A DNA stretch of 64,000 nt from Arenicola marina (lineage: Eukaryota > Annelida > Polychaeta > Arenicolidae). The notes beneath the pieces are model-generated. The model was not told the origin of the DNA. It was given only the letters and a program-made list of their open reading frames with translations, and did not search any database. Both the position numbers and the translations under genes were made by a program. Positions 45,194 to 58,290 of this stretch are shown piece by piece; position 1 is the stretch's first letter; every line of letters starts with the position of its first letter. The stretch spans positions 23,907,143 to 23,971,142 of the forward strand of contig OZ025265.1 of the NCBI GenBank assembly GCA_964019135.1. The letters run 5' to 3'.

Positions 45194-48100
45194 CAAACTT
45201 ACAGTTACTAGTTTATAAACAGAAAATCGGAGTTTCATTCAAGACTATTGTATACGATCTCTGCTTCTAACACCACATTTTTGTCGTGAATTTTTTATGG
45301 AACCCCTATCATAAGTCCCCCAATACCACTCGCTGGTATCAGAAACGATTTAGGATGTTCTTCTGGCTTGGCGGCAAATGCCCGATCAAAGGGAGAGCAA
45401 TGAGAAATCACTCTCAATATGTCCGCTGGGACCAGCCTAATCGTTGTATTATGCGGATTGACCAGGAGTCAGACATTAACATTGCTGTCCTTGACTTCAA
45501 GATCTAGCGGCTATTAATGTAGGCACCATTATGGTAGGGGCTGTTATCCGTTAGACGAATACATTTGGTCCTATGTTTGTGAAGGCATAATCCTGACAGC
45601 ATTAACTAACACAACTATCACACAAGACGACACTTTAGACGAGATATTTGGCGATATAATTAAAACTAGTTTTCAACTGGTAGAACTGCCATTAAGGAAT
45701 ATATATGTTTTGTCAAAGGAGTGCGACAAAAAAAATGACCAGCTAGTACGATAATCCGAGTAAAGTTCGACTAAAGCTCGTTAGCCATTCATGCTAGAAG
45801 ATATATGGGGTGATGAGCCACTTATTGGCTGTCTTTTGATAGGCATAATTGTTTTTATTGTGAAGATCACAAAAAAGGGTGAGACATTTCGATGAATTGT
45901 TCTCAACGATTGTCTGGCAATAGGGATTAGATTAAATGACAAATGTAATCCCAATTTATGATGCAATCGTAGTCCATGTCACCAGGAAGACATATCTGCA
46001 TATATGGTAATCTACTCTATGTCGCTAAAGCTGAGCTTAAACATGTAAAAGAAAGATAGAAACGAGCGGGTTCATTCCTGTTAACCTGGAAGCCTCCCTC
46101 AGTTGGGAAGGAGGCTGAACATATCAACATATGAGCAATATGAGCAACATGGGCCCAAGCCCTGGCACCAGCCTGGCACCAGCCTGGCACCAGCCTCCTG
46201 AGCAAGTCTCATTCAACCTCAGTTTATTTTCCCGGGATACTTATTGGCCTCCTTTAGCACTCATTTATACAGAAGTGCCTTAAAACCCCAACTTTTCATT
46301 TTCGTGTCCGTTTCTAGTTAATGTCCTCTATGGCAATGTGCCGATACCCGTGCAGATTTCGATGCTTTGGTGGGTAACAGACGCATATGCATATTCTTCG
46401 CCATAGTTCCTATCACCACCGCGTGGGGCTTCACCATATGAAGGGTTTCTTTTCTGCTTTGAGCCTTCCCAGATTCGCCCTTTGACCATCACTGTGAACC
46501 TATCCCACATTAAACCTCAAAATCAACACACTTGTTTCATGCGAGCTTTATGAACAATTTAATGGCCGATTACTAGCGATATTGCAGGTCACAAATATGT
46601 CTCCATCAGGACACATTTAGGGAAATATATTACGAACGATTTTTTTTATTATTGAATCATTACAATCACAGCCATAAATACATTTTGCAATGTCATGAGT
46701 TATTAGCATGCATAATTAATCACTATTAAATTGCATATGGGAAACCCACGCAAAAATGCGTTGTAATAAATAACACCATAATGGCACGATCAAGTATATC
46801 CAGATGTTCCTTTTAAGAGATCTGTTAGTTATCGTAGAACATGTGCAGACAACCAGGAATTTAAATTAAATCCCCACAGCTATTGAAATCCGACAGAAAG
46901 AAAAAAAAACTTCCCCAACAACGCGAGTAAACGCCTTTCAATCAAACTTATCCGAAACCTTGAAATGTATCAATAGGCTTGTCTTTCTTCATCAAAACGT
47001 TTAAATCCTGTTAAAAATGCAATAAAATTTATAAAGGTACCTTGGGGCTTGCGGTCGACCAAAGGCAATATGGGATGAATAGGGGTGCCGCGGGTGGGCG
47101 CGAGGCCGTAAACGGGACGCGTGGTTCTGGCAGTAAACGGCAGCATGGTCAATTTCAGTCTCAAAGCACATGTCAACGCGCTTTTCTTATTTTCATGTGT
47201 GAAAGGCGCCATTGTTAGCCATGTTTTCCTCCTAGTAATTTGGGTACAGGACTATGGAAACATGTGCGAAGCTCCTTATGATGCTATCGAGAAGAGCCTG
47301 ACAACTATAGATACCATAAATGGTTTAGAAGGAGGTTTTTTGTTAGCTTTATGCTCCCCCGAGGCTTATAAAAAAAACGTTCAGCTCCTGTGGTTTTGAT
47401 GCCAACAAAAACAGTGAAAAACAGATCTAAATGGTTGAACATAAATAAATTGCTTACGCCAAAAATATAAGCTATGTGTTAAATTGCTTGTAACGAGTTT
47501 AATTTCGGCTCATTTGGAAAAGTATTAACCGAGTATTCTGAGTTATATTATTTTTTACTTTTATTGACAGTAGCAGTAATTAGCGTAAGCGCTATTATAA
47601 TTATAATATAGTACAATAATTATTTATATTTACATAATATTATGTATAATAATTATTTTTAGTGATAATGGCACAAGCAGCAGCACTAGCACTCACTCTA
47701 TACACTGGGAAATAAACTTAATTTACTAGGTGATTGCAACATCATAAGTTGAAACAAATGTCAATACAACGGCAAACCGCTGCAGCGTCTGTGCGTGTGC
47801 CATTTCATCTCGTTATCGGCAATCATCATTCAAACTATTTGGAACTATTTGAAGTATGATTTAGCATTAAATTTACAATTCTTTGCGACTATTTGGAACC
47901 GAATTTAATAATAAGTGTACAACTATTTGTAACGATTTGCAGTAGGACTTAACATTAAATTGACAACTCTTTGATAATATTTGACGCCGAATTCAACAAG
48001 AAATGGACAATCACTTAGTCTGTACAATCATGTCAAGAACAGAAAAAGAGATATGTAGAGAGGGAATTCAGAACATTATCACTAGAAAAACAGTCCACCA

Positions 48101-50156
48101 GAGAAGACGCGAACAAGCAATCGGCTGATATCTATACCATTCGCAGAACAGGAGCCCTTATACAACTAAACGCATATCATACATTTGAGGAAGAATTTCC
48201 CACTATTTGAGGCATACGTCACTTAGTTAGTGCACAACTTGACCGCATGTCTGTGGCATCTTTCTTTTCAATTACCACCATGGTCTGCAGTGTTGTCTGC
48301 ACATTGGCTACACAGTGGATGGATGGAAGTGGGGGTGGTGGTGATGGGTGTTAAATTAACTCCCAAATGCTAATGGAAAACTTGACCCGAGCCGAGTGCC
48401 CGGGGGTCGTCAAGAGACGTTTCAATTACAGGACCATCCCTGATGTATATATAAATTGACCGTGCCATAGATCGAGTGACTGGCCAGCGTGTTGCAGATG
48501 TAAGTTACAGCCTGTCAAAGGCTTTGTGGTGGTCTCGCAGAGGCCGGCCTTCCAGGGAATATCAACTCCACCTCAAGTAACCTGCCTTTATACCTCGCAG
48601 GCATCGCGGTACAAATGTAATAATTGCCCAAGCAACACGTCTAACACAATAGTTACAGCTTAGGACACCATCACACATCAGTTACAGCCTGTCACGACTG
48701 TCGACCCACAACTGGCCAACGCATAACGATGTCAAACGCTTTCTTGATATCTCGGTGGTACCGTTTTGCGGCAACTGTCCCCGTCGGAGCTGTCCCAAAC
48801 CGCATGTAATTAAATATTTTACCGCTTAGGGATATCCATTAGCATTATGAGATCGACAAGATATTAGCCAGGGACAACGTGGGAGCTCACCTCCAAGAGT
48901 GACAAAACCAGAAGGCGCGGTTGACGTCACTTATAAAGGAATTACTCCCGATCTATCATCCTTGCTGTGCAGTTGATCTACGTATTAATCACGGTCCCGG
49001 TAATGGTGTGGTTATTTCGCAGTGCCTGGCACTGTTTCACCAGCACGGGTGTTGAAGATGGGTCGTACTATTTCTGCCCACACCGCATTTTGTGTAAGTT
49101 ATATAGGGCTATACAGTTATCGCGATCGGGCCCCGAGACTTCAATTTTGGGGACAAACAAACACACGTGCTCCATGTTGAAGTATAGACAGCTACAAGTC
49201 AATTGCTTTCCAGGTTTATTCTAAAGACTAAAATATTTCGAGGCGATGAAGCGCAGAACTGTTTGTTATGTTTGAAGCCTTGCGCCAACGTTGTCACCGA
49301 GGAGAATCCGTGTGACGACATAATGCCTCGTGTTCGTACTAAATGCAAAGAAACGTCAGTCGCATTGTCCCGTCGTAACAAATATTCGTCATTGTGATTG
49401 CGCAAATGAATAAACAAATATGTCGTCTATCCGTTTTGTAAAGGTATATTTCTTAAATATTCTTAATTATATCGGTAGGCCTTCCGCAATGGACCCACCC
49501 CTCGGCGCCTGGCTTTTGCGCAGGTAGTCTGGTTCCCAGTCTCTCCCTTTGCGTAACATACACGTCACGCCTATGTCACAGATATACCAGTGTGCGCAGA
49601 GTTTCTAAACTCGTTCCGAACACGTGCTTCGTTTGTTTGTCCCCATAATCGGTAAACCGGAAGTCTAAGCGAACGAGACTTCATAGCCCTATAGGGGAAC
49701 AAATCTATCGCGACGCCTAATTTTATATTTTAAGATCAAGAGCCTAACGTTAGTAAAATAAATAATAACAAGTTAAATATTTATCTTTATAATATAACCA
49801 ATCATCAATGCAGATTGTAAGTAGCGATGTAGATTCAATAACTAATTGGTAACCAATAATAGTTAATAAATCATAAGTGACGAAACCAGGATTTGTCAAC
49901 AATGTATTTCGGGATTTGTAAAACGTGGTACAGCGCCTAAACTTTCTACATAAAATGAATTGGTATTTAAAGCCGTTTTGTGTACACATGTGGGGAAATT
50001 GAGGCACCCGCCCGGGACGATTAATGACGAAAGGTTGAAACATGCCCCAAATCAGATAACCTTCCCCCGCCCCCTAAACAGTTCAATGCCACCATATATT
50101 TTACCAGGATTTGGACGTATTATTTATTGTCTTTGTGGGTTTGTCTTTAATCTCAG
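45194..50156. other. remainder of Wnt1 intron 2
   Basis: No exon recognised. It contains a triple 'cagcctggcac' repeat at 46168-46196 and two loose copies of a segment of about 86 bp at 47866 and 47952 ('cattaaatttacaattcttt', 'cattaaattgacaactcttt'). The rest is AT-rich without visible structure. Confidence 0.5.
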
Positions 50157-50437
50157 GCTGCCGAGAGACAGCCTTCATATACGCCATGACGAGTGCCTCG
50201 CTGGCGTACTCCATAGCCCGAGCCTGCAGCGAGGGGTCCGTCTACACGTGTAGCTGTGGTCGGGGCCTGGACAACCCGGTGCCCGCCCACCAGGGCCGCG
50301 AGTGGGAGTGGGGAGGCTGCTCAGACAACGCGCAGTTCGGACACAAGTTCTCGCGAGATTTCATCGACCGCGTCGAGAAAGAAGGACGAGATTTACGCTG
50401 CACGATGAACTTGCACAACAACGAAGCCGGGCGAATG
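50157..50437 (+). CDS. Wnt1: Wnt1, exon 3
   Basis: Acceptor 'tttaatctcag' then [53 protein letters not shown] and [17 protein letters not shown]. Compare vertebrate WNT1 [26 protein letters not shown] and wingless [20 protein letters not shown]. Conserved Wnt cysteines are present. Residues 150-243. Phase 1 in, phase 0 out (ATG|gtgagt). Confidence 0.96.
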
Positions 50438-50710
50438 GTGAGTTTATTGGGTTTTCATTTAAATTCATAAAATTGTAATTCCGGTTTTTATATATTTTTT
50501 TACGCAGCATCAGTATCTGGGAATCACTGTAACAGAAGGTACAGTATTCATCTACGTGAGCAGTAGCGGATCTGGATAGAGGGTGGCGTGGGGGTGGGGG
50601 AGTCCGGACCCCCCCTACTCCTACCCCCGTTGGTCTTGGATACCATTGGTCAATGCAACATATATTTCCTATGTATGTGTGGATCGCCACACACCTTTTC
50701 TTTTGTGGAC

Positions 50711-50971
50711 GGGGCCAGCCCGGTAGCTCAGTGGGTTAGAGCGCTCGCATTGAGTGCTCTGGTCAGCTGAGAGCCTAACGGCACGTGGATCGGTGGTTCG
50801 AGCCCGCTGTGGCCATGTCTGTGTGGTCGCAGGATAAAGATCCCATGTCTTTCTTCGTAAAGAGTAGGGGGTTACCCCCGGGGGCATGGCTCCACTCTCC
50901 CTTCCTTCTCCCATTGACGCGATATGACCAAAAGTGGTTAAAGCGTCCTGAATAACCAACCAACCAACCAA
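50711..50971 (+). mobile_element. tRNA-derived SINE (family 1), best-preserved copy
   Basis: Head 'cccggtagctcagtgggtta'; B box 'ggttcgagcccgctg'; tail with 'gggttacccccgggggcatg' and 'cgcgatatgaccaaaagtgg'; ends in (AACC)n at about 50956. The terminal 'accaaccaacc' run looks like the SINE's simple-repeat tail. Confidence 0.92.
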
Positions 50972-51495
50972 TCTTTTGTGGACCCTCTTCTGTTTTGGGT
51001 TCACTCTATCATGCCGGTCTTAAGTCTTTTAGATAACTCACTCTCTCACCTACCAGTGCCACCCCCCCCCCCCTCCCCACACACACTATCCCCACCTCCA
51101 TCTTTCAGACCTTGATCCGCGATTGTGCATGCTGTACATCTATAACGCAGATGTTGCACCCCGTTTTTTATTTTGTTTCATATGAACGCTCTTCAACGAA
51201 ACCTGAATTAAATTGCGACTTATAGGCGTATTAGATAACAATAATATTTAGCAGGAATTAGAGAAGTGTTGCCTGGATCACACCATTGTATGAGTGTGGC
51301 TACACCAGACATATCATATTATCCATATTGACGCTTTTCTTGCATGCTATCCGTTATGATTCACTGACTCATCATACAATATAGAGAAATCGAATTGATT
51401 GATATTAATATAGCAAAAGGGACACTCGCCGAGTGTCGGTGAGACCGTGATGGGACATCTAATGTGATTACAGACCTGTGATTAATACCAAAGAT

Positions 51496-52013
51496 TAAAT
51501 TGATAATTAGACGGTACACAGTTCATCTGACATGTGGATTTGTGACGAATTGGTAATTTACCATTAAAGAACCCATGCGAAAGAAAACCAAAAAAATATA
51601 TGAGCAGATATGGCCTCTTGTTGGAATGGTGGGGGGAGGAAGGCGGGGTGGGGGGGTCGCGAATCCCCAAGAATTGGGGAGAGCCATATCGAATCTCGAA
51701 ATGATAAGGACATTGTGAAACTGGGCGCGAAAAAAACCCCTTAAAGATGATTATAATAACGGATCGCAGTAAATACGCAAAGGGTCTTCGCATTGAACCA
51801 GGAATTGTACGGATAACGTTCCCCCAAAACTGCCAACAGCTGATCGCCAATCTCCAAGAATTCCTGCGATTATTTCCAAACACATATTGATAATTGGACG
51901 GTACACAGCTCATCTGGCATGTGGATTAGAATTATTTGTTAATTTACCATTAAAGACTCTATGTGAAAGAAAACCAACACAATATACGAGCAGATCTGAC
52001 CTCTTGTTGGTGT
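51496..52013 (+). repeat. direct duplication of about 127 bp, 391 bp apart
   Basis: 51496-51622 and 51887-52013 share 'ggacggtacacag', 'catctg(g/a)catgtggatt', 'aatttaccattaaaga' and 'gacctcttgttgg' in order, at roughly 85% identity. In Wnt1 intron 3. No LTR-type features were found, so its class is unknown. Confidence 0.75.
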
Positions 52014-55000
52014 AAGATATCTGTATATCCGTGCGCGGCAGGCTGGTAAACACGAGAATTTTGGGATTCTATATTCAAATATGACGTCATGTACTGGATG
52101 CAAGGCTACACAGGAGGGTGGGAGGTGGGAGCGATTCTTGCTGCTACACCCAGGAGAATGGTCGGGAAATAGGTAAAACGGGAAACAGACTGCATTTGGC
52201 CCTAGCTCTTGATATAGTTCTACACTTCAGAACTTCCATCCGGGACAAAACGTCATACTGGGGCCAAGGACCCCAATGCGAGAATGCTGGAAATTTTATA
52301 AATAATAATTTGTTCTAGTTGTGGTCAAAATGAGAACAAATAATCTGTCTGGTTTACCCTTGTGCTGGAAAGAAAGATAATTCCAGATCTGGCAACTAAT
52401 ATCAACGCTCTCGTTGGGCATTGAAGAGTAGCTGCCTCAGAAAGCCAAAACCAATATAATGACATGAGAATGAATTATAACGTGGCTGCATATGGTCACC
52501 ATGGAGATGTAAGCCGTAACCAGGTTACTACCTAGCGAACTAAATGGATTTGCATTCACGATATATATGGAGGTCATGGTCCTGTCTATTTTACTTTTAA
52601 TTGCAACTAGACCAACAGCAAACTCAAAAGATTTGGAATTGCAAAAGATGGCGCTGGAGTATTCATTATGGTTATCGCCCTCCATCGTCAGGATTTAAAG
52701 GCATGATGTATCTGTGAACAACGTAATTCAATGTTAGAACTTGACGCTCCCTGAAGATCACTCGGCAGTAATTATCAGAGAAATGCAGCAAGATTTATAA
52801 ATATCGGGTTAAAACCGAAAAAAATGTGTTCATAAATTTTAATGACCAAGAAGGGTACTCAAACTAGCAATTGTCGAGTAAGCGATTAAAAAGTGAATGA
52901 TAGTTAGTCTAAATTAAATTGCATATATCTCGATTTTCATGGTTATCAATCAATGTTCAAATACATAATAGCGGACCTTCCATGCAGTATATCTCTCGGG
53001 CGTTAATGATTTACTCACAATGGATGGTAGTGCTTACACGGTAGTTGAATAAAACATGGGAATCCCATTGAATACGGCAATATACACGCTGTATTCAACT
53101 TCTGCTAGTAGTTGGCTTCTTTATCGCGTGATATATGGCTACGACCAGAAGATTTATAATCTTTTCACGTGGAAAACATTCTGCGACAAATCGAGTGATC
53201 ACTTTCGGCACGATTTCACGTCACGATTATTCTCCTGGGACACCCTCGCCAGGACAATAAATATACACTAGGGGGGACTGCCGGAGGTATCAAATTCTCT
53301 GTTTGCTTTGCGCTGCAATGGTGTGCAGCTTGAGATTGTTTTCCACTTTGCAGCTTGGTAGAAGATATAGATTTCTACGTCATGACGGCAGAGGTGTTAG
53401 TTAGATATGAGGTGCAGGTGTGTGGGTGGGTAGGTGGGTCGAGGGTAGTGAGGTCGGGTCGGGGGTGGGGTGTATGGAGATAATTGATAAGGCGTGGGTG
53501 GCCGTGAGAAGGCAGTGTGCGAGGGTGAGATGTTGCGCCATTACACTGCACAAAGGAATCACTTTAAGAGGATAAAATTGCAAACGCAAGACTTATCTCA
53601 CAACTATCAATTATGACATCACGCATGATGGATGAGTTACCCGTCGCAGGAGTGAAAATTTAGGCCCCCGTTCTTTTTCCTTTTCTTATCAAAGGGCCCC
53701 AGTCGCAGTGTTGGTGACCCACTGGCATCATCTTCACTGCTTGTGTCTTGCTTATCTCTAACTCTGTACACCATTTAGGTGTCCAAAAGCACGTTAGGTT
53801 TTCCAGCGAATTGACGATAGTCCCTAGCTTTATATATCTCTCACGTAGCTGAGCGCTTCTGGACGTAATATGCCTTTAGTTACCCACCAAGTTCTCGCGA
53901 TCTTCATATATGTATATACATACAGGGAGCAGGAGCAACATGCAGTCGACCGCTCCCATACGTAATCATACCCTCACCCTCCCCTCACCCCTCCTCCCAC
54001 TATCACTACCCCCCCCCTCCCCCTCCCCGTCGCCCTCCCACCCCCTGACATGAAAGGGGCCGCCGCCAGTCAACCTGCCATGATGTACCCCCGGGGTATA
54101 CATCACCCAGGGGAAGAATATCAGTGGGGTCAAACCCCCCGAAAAGCGGAGGTTAAGTTAGCGGCATATGGAAAGCGAGAGGTTGTATGTATGTGTGTGT
54201 GTGTGAGTGGGTAGGGGGGGGGGGGTGGTCGTGATGGGGTGACAGAGAGGCTACTGCTTAATATGCACATCGTGGTTGAAATAGGGTTGTAAAGGAGGTG
54301 GGGGGAGAGGGGCGTGCCATTGGATAGTTAGGGGGAGAAGATGTGGGAGGGAAAGGAGGGATTGGGGGTCGGGAGATGGAGAGTGAAGTTGCCTCACAGA
54401 AGGGAGACGACTCCCAGGTGTGACCACTCCCCCCCCCCCCCTCCCAGCCTCCCATCCTCTGCATCCACAGAATGTTTCAGCAGCAAATGTTTGTCAGTCG
54501 ATATAACTCTTCTCACAAGCCAAAAGAATATGGGAGAAAATTCTAAATCAAGTGAGGTTATTATAAAGCGCTGCTGGTGAATTGAGATATCCGCCACCAA
54601 AATGAACTGAAGGTGTTGGAGTCAGTACGCACACCATCAAAGTGATGTGAAGAAAAAAAGAAGATGAACACAACAAGTTTTTCAGGTGCCAGACATTTGT
54701 TATGTACAATATGGTGACATCATCACATTTGGGTTATCCAGCAGGACGTCATCTGTACAGCCGGGGGTGGGGGGGAGACCTAAGTTACTAGGGTGGTGGG
54801 GGAGGGGCGTAACCATGCCGTACAGGGCATATGGGAGTGAGAGAAAAGTACGCGAATGTTGGTCATCGAGGGAGAAATTTAAGATTAAGAGCTGTAATTT
54901 GAGGATGACATTTTCCCCTTAGCACTACTAACCCGGATTAATATATGATACATTTATAAATAAATTCTAAATGACACCCTTTCGGGAAGGGGATGATATT

Positions 55001-55290
55001 TATGTTATATTATGTTCAAGTTGGCATTGCAATTGCTTTTGCATTAACATGCTGCTAGTCATCATCTGAACATTAATTTAAGTTAACACACTCCAAGCAG
55101 ATCACATTCGCTTACGGTCAGTCCTTCCAAGCAGATCACATTCGCTGAAGGTCAGCTCCTCTGACTATTGCAGGCAAAGCAACTACGCATTACGGCACAC
55201 CACTTTGTCGCTAGAGTCATCTCGTGGCCAAGTAGAATGGTAGATAATTCCCGGGAGGGGGGGGGGAGGGGGTGGGGGGTACCATCATAC
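52014..55290. other. Wnt1 intron 3, mainly unique or simple-sequence DNA
   Basis: No exon recognised. It includes C-rich (53950-54050) and G-rich (54290-54380) tracts and a 37-bp tandem pair at about 55088-55160 ('ccaagcagatcacattcgct' twice). Confidence 0.5.
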
Positions 55291-55299
55291 ATTGCTGAG

Positions 55300-55520
55300 T
55301 TTGGGAGGCTTTCGTGGTAAACCCGCCCGCTCTATGAAAACACATTTTCAGACCCCCCCCCCCCCCCCCCGGTCGCAAGTTTTAGAATATCCGCTCTATA
55401 GGGGCATCTTTTTCATCACAAATGTCCGCTCGCTCAGGCAAAAAGGGGCACCCGCAAAAACCCCGCCCCACCAGATTTGTATAACAGTGCCCCCACCCCC
55501 ACCCCCCCCGCCCCCCGCCT
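55300..55520. repeat. dispersed C-rich repeat related to 33.8-34.2 kb
   Basis: 'ttcatcaca', 'gtccgctcgctc' and 'ccagatttgtataacagtgc' resemble pieces at 33810-33880 and (inverted) 34190-34215. Family unknown. Confidence 0.4.
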
Positions 55521-55524
55521 CCCG

Positions 55525-55725
55525 CCCATTGTCGAGTGTGCTCTGCTAGGCAAGCCCTAGCGGCCCGATAATGGTTCGATTCCCACCCGTGCAAGTGTCT
55601 ATGGTTGTGGAGGATAAAGAGTATTCTTTTCGCAAAGAGTAGTGAGTCATTCCCAGAGGCGTGGTTCATGTCTACCCTGACCCTTCCCATTGACGCGATA
55701 CGACCTACACAGGTTCAATAAATAT
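55525..55725 (+). mobile_element. tRNA-derived SINE (family 2)
   Basis: Head with 'gtcgagtgtgctctgctagg' and B box 'ggttcgattcccacc', then the common tail 'tcgcaaagagtagtgagtca' and 'ttgacgcgatacgacct'. In Wnt1 intron 3. Confidence 0.78.
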
Positions 55726-55881
55726 CGGCCTTATCAAGGTTGTAAGACAACTCTTCACGAAGCACGTGCTGACACCGCAGCCTGTTTCTTTTTATTGGGA
55801 AACACTTTGGCACATAAGATCGCTTTCAAATAGTTAATTTAGAGGTTAATTTACATGAAAGAAGATGTGAAAATCATGTTG

Positions 55882-58290
55882 TTGCCACCGGAAATCGAAC
55901 CCAGGACCGCCGGCTTGGTGCGGTGGCAGATCTTAACCACTTAGCAACAGCGGCTGGTGTCGCCGCCGGGAATCGAACCCAGGACCGCCGGCTTGGTGCG
56001 GTGGCAGATCTTAACCACTTAGCAACAGCGGCTGGTGTCGCCGCCGGGACTCGAACCCAGGACCGCGGGCTTGGTGCGGTGGCAGATCTTAACCACTTAG
56101 CAACAGCGGCTGGTGTCGCCGCCGGGACTCGAACCCAGGGCCGTCGGCTTGGTGCGGTGGCAGATCTTAACCACTTAGCAACAGCGGCTGGTGTCGCCGC
56201 CGGGACTCGAACCCAGGACCGCGGGCTTGGTGCGGTGGCAGATCTTAACCACTTAGCAACAGCGGCTGGTGTCGCCGCCGGGACTCGAACCCAGGGCCGT
56301 CGGCTTGGTGCGGTGGCAGATCTTAACCACTTAGCAACAGCGACTGGTGTCGCCGCCGGGACTCGAACCCAGGGCCGTCGGCTTGGTGCGGTGGCAGATC
56401 TTAACCACTTAGCAACAGCATCTGGTGTCGCCGCCGGGAATCGAACCCAGGGCCGTCAGCTTGGTGCGGTGGCAGATCTTAACCACTTAGCAACAGGGGC
56501 TGGTGTCGGCGCCGGGAATCGAACCAAGGACCGCCGGCTTGGTGCGGTGGCAGATCTTAACCACTTAGCAACAGGGGCTGGTATCGTCACCGGGACTCGA
56601 ACCCAGGACCACCGGCTTGGTGCGGTAGCAGAACTTAACCACTTAGCTACAGAGGCTGGTTTCGCCGCCGGGACTCGAACCCAGGACCGCCGGCTTGGTG
56701 CGGTGGCAGATCTTAACCACTTAGCAACAGGGGCTGGTGTCGCCGCCGGGACTCGAACCCAGGACCGCCGACTTGGTGCGGTGGCAGATCTTAGCCACTT
56801 AGCTACAGAGGCTGGTTTCGCCGCCGGGAATCGAACCCAGGAACGCCGGCTTGGTGCGGCGGCAGATCTTAACCACTTAGCTACAGAGGCTGGTTTCGCC
56901 GCCGGGACTCGAACCCAGGACCGCCGGCTTGGTGCGGTGGCAGATCTTAACCACTTAGCAACAGGGGCTGGTTTCGCCGCCGGGACTCGAACCCAGGACC
57001 GCCGACTTGGTGCGGTGGCAGATCTTAACCACTTAGCAACAGGGGCTGGTTTCGCCGCCGGGACTCGAACCCAGGACCGCCGACTTGGTGCGGTGGCAGA
57101 TCTTAACCACTTAGCTACAGCGACTGGGGTCGCCATCGGGACTCGAACCCAGGACCGCCGGCTTGGCGCGCCGGCAGATCTTAACCACTTAGCAACAGGG
57201 GCTGGTGTCGCCACCGGAAATCGAACCCAAAACCGCCGGCTTGGTGCGGTGGCAGATCTTAACCACTTAGCAACAGGGGCTGGTGTCGCCGCCGGGACTC
57301 GAACCCAGGACCACCGGCTTGGTGCGGTGGCAGATCTTAACCACTTAGCAACAGGGGCTGGTGTCGCCGCCGGGAATCGAACCCAGGACCGCCGGCTTGG
57401 TGCGGTGGCAGATCTTAACTACTTAGCAACAGCGGCTGGTGTCGCCGCCGGGAATCGAACCCAGGACCGCCGGCTTGGTGCGGCGGCAGATCTTAACCAC
57501 TTAGCTACAGAGGCTGGTTTCGCCGCCGGGACTCGAACCCAGGACCGCCGGCTTGGTGCGGTGGCAGATCTTAACCACTTAGCAACAGGGGCTGGTGTCG
57601 TCACCGGGACTCGAACCGAGGACCGCCGGCTTGGTGCGGTGGCAGATCTTAACCACTTAGCAACAGGGGCTGGTGTCGCCGCCGGAAATCGAACCCAGGA
57701 CCGCCGGCTTGGCGCGCCGGCAGATCTTAACCACTTAGCAACAGGGGCTGGTGTCGCCGCCGGAAATCGAACCCAAAACCGCCGGCTTGGTGCGGTGGCA
57801 GATCTTAACCACTTAGCAACAGGGGCTGGTGTCGTCACCGGGACTCGAACCGAGGACCGCCGGCTTGGTGCGGTGGCAGATCTTAACCACTTAGCAACAG
57901 GGGCTGGTGTCGCCGCCGGAAATCGAACCCAGGACCGCCGGCTTGGCGCGCCGGCAGATCTTAACCACTTAGCAACAGGGGCTGGTGTCGCCGCCGGAAA
58001 TCGAACCCAAAACCGCCGGCTTGGTGCGGTGGCAGATCTTAACCACTTAGCAACAGGGGCTGGTGTCGTCACCGGGACTCGAACCCAGGACCACCGGCTT
58101 GGTGCGGTGGCAGATCTTAACCACTTAGCAACAGGGGCTGGTATCGTCACCGGGACTCGAACCCAGGACCACCGGCTTGGTGCGGTGGCAGATCTTAACC
58201 ACTTAGCAACAGCGACTGGGGTCGCCACCGGGACTCGAACACAGGACCGTCGGCTTTGAGCTCTTACCCAGTTAGCCACAGCGACCCCAG
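55882..58290 (-). repeat. tandem array of 31 tRNA-like units, 78-bp period
   Basis: On the minus strand each unit has an A-box-like 'ttgctaagtggttaagat' and a perfect B box 'ggttcgagtcc'. The B box sits in a fully paired T-arm (CTGGG, TTCGAGT, CCCGG), followed by 'cggcgac' and then ACCA. The 5' 7 nt pair with the 3' strand at 6 of 7 positions in the GCCGCTG variants. The middle (anticodon) arm does not fold canonically. 'cttaacc' recurs from 55932 to 58194 at exactly 78 bp (30 units). The unit at about 58216-58280 is shorter, and its 7-bp acceptor stem and D-arm are better preserved. Not a canonical tRNA set. Confidence 0.9.
57598..58070 (-). repeat. 234-bp higher-order block (3 x 78) in the tRNA-like array
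   Basis: Rare variants recur at 234 bp: 'tcgaaccgag' at 57611 and 57845, and 'ggcttggcgcgccggcag' at about 57708 and 57942. A three-unit block was duplicated. Confidence 0.85.

Noticed and set aside
45286..45507. 73-codon frame in Wnt1 intron 2
   Set aside because: Unrecognised; nothing links it to a family or an exon.
55923..58259. 778-codon open frame of 26-residue repeats (and long minus-strand repeat frames)
   Set aside because: The 78-bp period is divisible by three, so any frame without a stop in one unit stays open through the array. The DNA is tRNA-like with Pol III boxes; no protein is supported.
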